NCBI GenBank assembly: GCA_030062745.1
Contig: CP099841.1
Location: 18,355,398-18,419,397, forward strand
Direction: 5' to 3'
From: Capitulum mitella
Lineage: Eukaryota; Arthropoda; Thecostraca; Pollicipedomorpha; Pollicipedidae
Length of the DNA stretch: 64,000 bases
The notes beneath the pieces were generated by a model. It was given only the letters and a program-made list of their open reading frames with translations, had not been told where the DNA came from and did not search any database. How positions within the stretch are numbered: the first letter of the stretch is position 1; each line of letters opens with the position of its first letter. The position numbers and the translations under genes are program-made. Below, piece after piece: positions 58,645-64,000 of this stretch.

Positions 58645-59195
58645 GTGCTTACATCGGCAATACCACAACGTCCTTGACAAGACGCATAATCATGTACTTG
58701 CAACACGGAGGCCCACGTACTCACACAGAACAACACCACCATGAACACTTGACTCGTCGCACCATCACCTCGAACATAAAGATCCTGGCGAGGGTAACGT
58801 ATAAACGGTGCCGAGCGGCTCTTGAAGCCATATTCATTCGGGATATGGACCGTCTAATTAACCGCCAGATTAACGCGCGTGGGACCTTGCAGTTGTCTGA
58901 AGGGTTACCACTAAGACCTAGACTGTGAATATGTGAATAAGTGCTGCACTGATCTGCCGTGTATTGTTCGAGTGTTGTTTGTCCGTGTTTAATTATGCGT
59001 CCGTATCGGAAGAGCCATGTCTTTACTTATCATGTGCTTTATTTTTTAGATGTAAACTAGACCATTGTCGTTGACCCATTATTATCTCTGAAGATGTCTC
59101 ATGTGTAGTCGAAACGTTAGATCGGTAGAAAACATAATTTTTTGTTTATTCTTTATGCTGTAATGAACACTGACAACGTTCTGAACAGGCGCAGT
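58645..59195 (+). pseudogene. Penelope-like element 3' part, right arm of the inverted pair
   Basis: The plus strand codes AYIGNTTTSLTRRIIMYLQH, then THTEQHHHEHLTRRTITSN, KRCRAALEAIFIRDMDRLIN and ARGTLQLSEGLP to the stop at 58926. A 3' tail runs to ACAACGTTCTGAAC near 59190. The endonuclease domain is open throughout, but RT is missing. It is closely related to the left arm and diverges outward from it across a 17-bp centre (58645-58661). Confidence 0.85.
59088..59115 (+). ncRNA. Hammerhead-like core in PLE 3' tail (right arm)
   Basis: CTGAAGA (59088-59094), 16 intervening bases, then GAAAC (59111-59115) gives both conserved core boxes intact. ACGTT directly after GAAA could pair with AACGT near 59176 as a long-range third stem. 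The stem between the boxes is imperfect. It fits the known presence of hammerheads in Penelope-like elements, but folding has not been tested. Confidence 0.4.
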
Positions 59196-59199
59196 GGAA

Positions 59200-59290
59200 G
59201 GGGAGTTTCGCTCTAACGCACACTGGAAAGGGAGCACAAAAGTACCTCCCTCTCCGATCTCGTAAATGGAAGGAGCAAGAGACATAAAAT
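59200..59290 (-). repeat. Inverted copy of a PLE-associated segment
   Basis: Read on the minus strand, GAGGTACTTTTGTGCTCCC and CTTTCCAGTGTGCGTTAGAG resemble 61376-61416 on the plus strand (AGCACCTTTGTGCCCC, CTTTCCAGTGCGCG). So a piece normally found just before the PLE N-terminal region lies reversed right after the right arm. Confidence 0.45.
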
Positions 59291-59899
59291 TTTATGGGTA
59301 GGGTAGGGCCATGAAGATTTACATAGTATGCAATTTTCATGGCCTTAAGTCAATATCTTCAAGGCCAAATGGGGTCGAAAAGGTGAACTTTGGACGCTTT
59401 CTCGGCCCATACAGACCATTGCGTACGGCTTTTCGAACGAAACGAGAAAAGGGTGCGTGTTTGAGCATTTAAACGCGGAATGGGACAATTTGTATTCATG
59501 TGGTGTCTTGACTGAAGACTTCGGGTCAAGGTCTCGTCAGGTTATTTACCTGTGACGTCATTTTTTTTATTTTTTTTGCAGATCAGATTCGAGCGACACG
59601 GGATACTGATGTAATTTGGGCGTAAATAATGGCGTTAAACTCATCTTTGGCGTATTTTCAATGAAGAGAGCCAGCATCAGTACATTTGACCATTTCTAGC
59701 GTTTACTAACCTCCGCAAGGTCAAAAGAAGTGAAGCGAGGTCATTGACCTTGGAGATTAAGTTTTTGACCGAAAGTAAGTTTTATGTCAAATGTTTGCGC
59801 GAAAGTCGTTATGATCCCATTTACACTATTTGGTTGGTATAAAAAGTAAAAATTATGGATATATATATATATACCTATGTACGCTTATATCCGTATCAG

Positions 59900-60175
59900 T
59901 GTGCCAGATGTGTTTGTATGAAGGTCTTTGAATGCATATTTCGCACAAATCGATATGTTGCAAAGCAAATCTGGTCCAGGTTACAGAATAGTTGATCTTG
60001 ACCTTTGATGACCTTGACCTTCATTGGCCCTGGTATACATAAGAGTATCATTGTGCGCACCTTTGTTTTTATCAGGGTCTTTGAATGCATATTTCATACA
60101 AATCGAATACGCACACTTGTTTTTATCAAGGTCTTTGAATGCATATTGAATAGAAATCTACATGTTAGGTGTATT
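59900..60175 (+). repeat. Dispersed/tandem repeat with TTTGAATGCATATT units, block 1
   Basis: GGTCTTTGAATGCATATT occurs three times (about 59925, 60072 and 60130), with GTTGCAAAGCAAATCTGGTCC near 59957 and TGACCTTGACCTTCATTGGC near 60008. The same succession recurs at 60860-61095. Confidence 0.75.
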
Positions 60176-60297
60176 CGCAGCGACCCGGACGACGTAGAAT
60201 CTATGTCGTCGACGTCACCCATGACGTCATACTCCGAAGATTCTGCGCGTTTTGGTGTTCGCAGCGACCCGGACGACAAAAATTCTGTGTGACGTCA
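60173..60297 (+). repeat. Duplicated segment ending in CRE palindromes
   Basis: TTCGCAGCGACCCGGACGAC occurs near 60174 and 60258, each followed by an AATTCT/AATCT TGTG stretch and then TGACGTCA at 60222-60229 and 60290-60297. A related TGACGTCAC lies near 60815. TGACGTCA is the CREB/ATF consensus; whether it works here is unknown. Confidence 0.7.
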
Positions 60298-60814
60298 TAT
60301 AGGATCTTTGTCGAGCTCGCAGAATATATTTCCGTTACTTGGTCAAAATTAGACAGACAATGCGCAACGGGTTCATTTACAGACTGGTCAGGTTACGGTC
60401 AGTTCCTATGGTTACGGCGTATGCAGAGTACGAGCGGACGAAGATTAATAAATAATCGTGCGGATCAGGCACTGGCGGTGACTGATGGGTTAATTTGTTA
60501 TTGTGAGGGTGGCGTTGCCAATGTCTGAAGGGACTTGATAGGGAAAACAGGAACCGAAGAGGACACAAATTATAATATTACCTCATCCGGCAGCCAGTAA
60601 CTGCATTTGAACAACGTGTGCCCTTTCAGCTCTTTATCTGTCCGAACTTGTGAAATACAGTAGGTTCGTAAACGTTTCACTGCTGATTCACGATGCTCGT
60701 CAGTTATTGACAGACACGGTGTTGCCTTGCATGCGCAATTATTGTCATCGAACTAACAAATCTGTAAACAAAAAAATCTGGCACAATGCTAACACGTCCG
60801 AGAAAGATTCCACG

Positions 60815-61095
60815 TGACGTCACGCAGAATAGAATATTCTACGCGCGCTGCGAATACATCCGCTGCAAAGCAAATCTGATCCAGGTCGCAAGATAGTTGA
60901 CATTGATCTTGATGACCTTGACCTTCACTGGCCCTGGTATATGTAAGCATATCAATGTCCGCTGACGTGTTTTTATTATGGTCCCTGAATGGATATTCCA
61001 TACATACCGACATGTTGCAAACTAAATCTGGATCAGGTCACAAGCTGGTTGATCTTGACTTCTGATGACCTTGGGCCTTATTGATCCTGGGTGTG
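60815..61095 (+). repeat. TTTGAATGCATATT-type repeat, block 2
   Basis: GCTGCAAAGCAAATCTGATCC (60861) and TTGCAAACTAAATCTGGATC (61014) are two successive units about 152 bp apart, each followed by a TTGATCTTGA-like stretch, TGATGACCTTG and a GGCCCTGG or GATCCTGG stretch. It aligns with 59950-60060. Confidence 0.75.
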
Positions 61096-61375
61096 GTCTC
61101 GGTACATCCATCACTTATGCCCGAATGATGTCGGCTGATTATGCTCAAACGGTAATCTTAGGTAGAACGCTAGTCCTTTCACAAAGTTCTCATTTGTCAG
61201 CGACAACCGTTATTTTCGTTGTGTTTGCTTGAATTCAAATACTTCAGACTTCAAAAATTTCCCGCCGATTTCCGATTTTTCTGCGTCAGTCGACGAGGTA
61301 TTCAATTACCATAAATGTCACAGAGTAACAGCAACCAGCTCTGATCCGTTCTTGAGATTTTCAAGAAAAACAGAT

Positions 61376-61515
61376 GGGAGGAGCACCTTTGTGCCCCTTC
61401 CCTTTCCAGTGCGCGTAATAATGAGCATTCATTGAAAACGAAACGATTTTTACGGACAGTCGAAGCCACATCAAAGAAGATCGTCAGTGCCAAATCCGCT
61501 GTACTTTTAACAAAC
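61376..61515 (+). pseudogene. Penelope-like element, N-terminal coding fragment
   Basis: The plus strand reads EHSLKTKRFLRTVEATSKK from 61422, then IVSAKSAVLLTNN, collinear with the inverted fragment at 56755-56888. It is followed within about 20 bp by a TA microsatellite, as there. No RT follows. Confidence 0.6.
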
Positions 61516-61527
61516 AATGTACACGCA

Positions 61528-61532
<5 letters not shown>

Positions 61533-61574
<42 letters not shown>
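61533..61574. repeat. (TA)n microsatellite
   Basis: About 21 TA units next to the PLE N-terminal fragment. Confidence 0.95.
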
Positions 61575-61575
<1 letters not shown>

Positions 61576-61599
61576 GTGCACATACATATATAAACAAGC

Positions 61600-62470
61600 A
61601 GACCACGATTATTTGGATGCTTAGTTGAAGAAGACGTGCAGCCAGCTATGTTTGGATTCCGACCATCATCATTCAACTAATGCGGTCGTCACGGCCTAAT
61701 AGCGCCATGCAAGAGATGTGGAGGTGTTTGACAAGTCGTTGATTTGATTTCCGGGTTGACCGACGGTATTTCGTCTGAGTCCGAGGGGGCCAAGCGGTCA
61801 CGGTCACCGTTCGGTCGCGCCATGGAGCCGAAGAAGAAAGATGGTGCTCCAGCGCCATCTGGTCCGTATACATAAGAGGAAGCTCTTCCATACCTGGCAT
61901 TGCCTAGATATAGAAGTCATTGCCGAATGCATGTTGATAGGGCGTTGTCTAAGGGAGCAGACATTGCCCCTTCCCTGAGATCCGGAAATATAGCATTAGG
62001 CCCATGGGGTTGCGAAAAAAAGACGAAATTAAGATGTCTTTCCTCCCAAGCCGGAAAACGTTTCGTAGTCTATTATGTTAAGACACGATGGAAGGTGTTA
62101 AGAAAAAGGGGAAAACGATCCCTTTTTTGCAACGCAATAGTTCTGGCTCATTTTTCTCTATTATAGTATGCCTACGTAGCGTGGCTGTCTGGCACTCCGC
62201 ACTTCCGGTATCCGTAGGCCATTATTTCCGTCACAAGCTTTGTATTTTGTTGAGTCCGATCCCAGTGTTACTCAGTCCAAGACACTCCAGATGAATGAAG
62301 AAAGAAAGGGAGCAAAATGATGACAGGATAGCAGGAATAGAACCAATTCCACTGCATCGTTTCCTGCACGCCTTTTTGAACGATTCAGGCATTCCAGGGA
62401 CATAGAACCGGCGAAAAACGCAGTCTGCTCAGCTAGGAGACGATGCCGGCGGTAAATACCACAGTTTCGT
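61600..62470. other. Unannotated stretch, no recognisable gene
   Basis: Short frames on both strands with no motif and no transposon ends that I can support. Confidence 0.4.
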
Positions 62471-62479
62471 TTCACCGGT

Positions 62480-63140
62480 TAGGCAGCGTGCGGCAGTAAC
62501 CGCAGACATCCGGTGACGTCCACTGCTGCAGCCGGCGCAGCGTAAATCAGCCGCGCCTCGCAGGCGACGCCAGTGGCAGGAAGGACCCCACGCGCTGACA
62601 GGTGTTTGTACCGCGCTGGGCTGCAATTTTCATCCGGTAGCGGTCATTCGGCGTGTTTGAAGCAGCCGAACAGACACGGTTAGGACTGAAGCAGGTGGTG
62701 TTCAGGAGCTTCCTTTTTCACTTTCGGTCAGCTAAGGTTTCGGATGCCTGCTCGAGGCCGCTCGAGCACCTGCTCGCGGCAGAACCAAACCGCTTTCATC
62801 AACGGCGACGGGACTCCTACTGGCTGTCATGCGGGAATCTGCCGCGACGGCCCCTCATTTCCCACATAAGTCGGCCGGTGTTCGTCACTGTTTTGAACGG
62901 CGCTAACGGACAGCCGCCGTGGGAACAGTCGCCACTCGGCGTCCGTGCGCCGTCCCGCGCCGATGCTATCGCCATCTGGCACCGAGCCGTCGGCAGGGAC
63001 GACGATGACGTCAGCCCTTTGTGGACGGCTGTAGTGCAGCCACGACGGGATCGCCGAACGCGCCGCTCTCCGGGCTTCGCGCGAACGATGGCGCGACGGC
63101 GAAGGAACGGTGCGGGTATTCCGCCGACTCGCTGAGGCCG
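62480..63140. promoter_or_regulatory. CpG-rich block with one CRE, possible island
   Basis: GC- and CpG-rich throughout, with GATGACGTCAGCC near 63005. A 160-codon plus frame (62653-63135) is rich in Arg, Pro and Ala as expected from composition and has no motif. It could be a promoter-associated island of a gene beyond the window. Confidence 0.3.
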
Positions 63141-63495
63141 AGGGACCGATCTGAGGTCCGTGTTTGTTAGGGCGGGCGTATACAGACCGGCCGTGGGGAA
63201 TGCCTCAGGGTTAGCGTAATCAAGCCTTGACGCTTCCCGGATGCACCGCTAGCAGATAGGGAGTTCATGCAGAGATACTGCGTCTCACAGAGACAAGCTG
63301 GGGGAACTGTTCAATGTACCCGCGCTGGTGTGCAGTATTCATTTGCTATTTGGTAGCACTTTGTACGTCTATACGTTATCATATGCTATATTCTATTTAT
63401 TTCTCATGCTTTACAAACGAGTGCCATGCAGTATTATTGCATTATACATAACGCGTAATATATGTATACACAAAACATGCAAACAGATGGCACAT

Positions 63496-63498
<3 letters not shown>

Positions 63499-63545
<47 letters not shown>
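63499..63545. repeat. (TA)n microsatellite
   Basis: About 23 TA units, with TATGTATATAC flanks. Confidence 0.95.
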
Positions 63546-63549
<4 letters not shown>

Positions 63550-63553
<4 letters not shown>

Positions 63554-64000
63554 CAAATCACCCATGACCCAAAGGTTCTCCACATTTATTAGAGTATCAA
63601 CGATTCCGTTTCAAATGAAGCTCTTTATAAGCCAGTGCCCCTAACCAGAACTGCAGATGTTGTTACCAACCTTAAACGCGTGATTTTGAACGATGGCGAA
63701 GTCCGATCACCGATACGTTTTTGATGATATTCAAGCTTTGCCGCGCAGATTCCGTGTAATAATGAGGATTGAAACGTACGGGCCGGTTGTGGCTGACGCA
63801 ACCGCGCACGAATAATAACCGTTTTCTGGATGTTGCTGGAAGTTGTGGTTAGGCTTTTGTTGTGGATTGTCTCGGTGGCAGTGGGACGTTCCTGGGTGGA
63901 GATGAAGAGTGTGTTATGCATAGTATGAGTATGACAGCGTTTGGAATGCCTGGGTGGCGCCGTGGAGTATCTGAGAGAGTCTGGGTGACGGTTGAGTGTG
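63550..64000. other. Unannotated window end
   Basis: A minus frame of 98 codons (63625-63921) is rich in Ser, Thr and Arg and shows no motif. It may be part of an element that continues past the window. Confidence 0.3.

Noticed and set aside
62653..63135. 160-codon plus frame in a GC-rich block
   Set aside because: Composition explains its length. No domain, splice signals or start context could be supported.
63625..63921. 98-codon minus frame near the window end
   Set aside because: No motif could be named, and it may be an incidental frame. It was left as unannotated.

Overview
This window looks like repeat-rich, non-coding DNA from an animal nuclear genome, most likely an invertebrate and possibly an arthropod such as a tick or mite. 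That placement is an inference from the kinds of transposon present and from the long AT and GA microsatellites. No intact host gene, rRNA or tRNA could be supported. No open reading frame exceeds about 240 codons, and nearly all are shadows or broken transposon pieces. There is nothing bacterial here: no operons, ribosome-binding sites or CRISPR arrays.

Layout. 1-2.5 kb is featureless. 2.5-10 kb is dominated by short and medium tandem repeats: a 67-bp duplication with a perfect 18-bp palindrome, three neighbouring ~23-bp minisatellites, a 270-bp direct repeat and a 218-bp tandem repeat. 11.5-15.4 kb holds GA/TA microsatellites and a decayed Penelope-like retroelement (PLE) on the minus strand, with reverse transcriptase and GIY-YIG endonuclease. 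20.9-22.2 kb carries the C-terminal part of a Ty3/Gypsy-type Pol and a second copy of its tail. 24.1-26.0 kb is a broken Transib/RAG1-like transposase. From 26 kb onward the window is built mainly from two families of ~1.1-1.4 kb non-autonomous elements bounded by TTAA and starting with CCC. This is the piggyBac-type signature, and no piggyBac transposase is visible. Family A has termini like TTAACCCG and is loaded with AGGTCA/TGACCT half-sites. Family B has TTAACCCTATTCCCGG as a perfect 16-bp terminal inverted repeat. A second kind of PLE lies beside a family B copy at 36.8-37.4 kb. At 56.7-59.2 kb a third PLE group forms a head-to-head inverted pair, interrupted by a family A copy and by a 140-bp miniature element.

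These parts do not form a pathway. They are a record of nested and tandem transposon insertion. The most unusual items are: the everted nuclear-receptor half-site palindromes repeated inside family A; two family A copies that share one TTAA; the PLE inverted pair with hammerhead-like cores near its two ends; the RAG1-superfamily transposase remnant; and a short repeat at 41.9 and 47.0 kb whose two copies differ mostly at synonymous positions, suggesting it once encoded protein.
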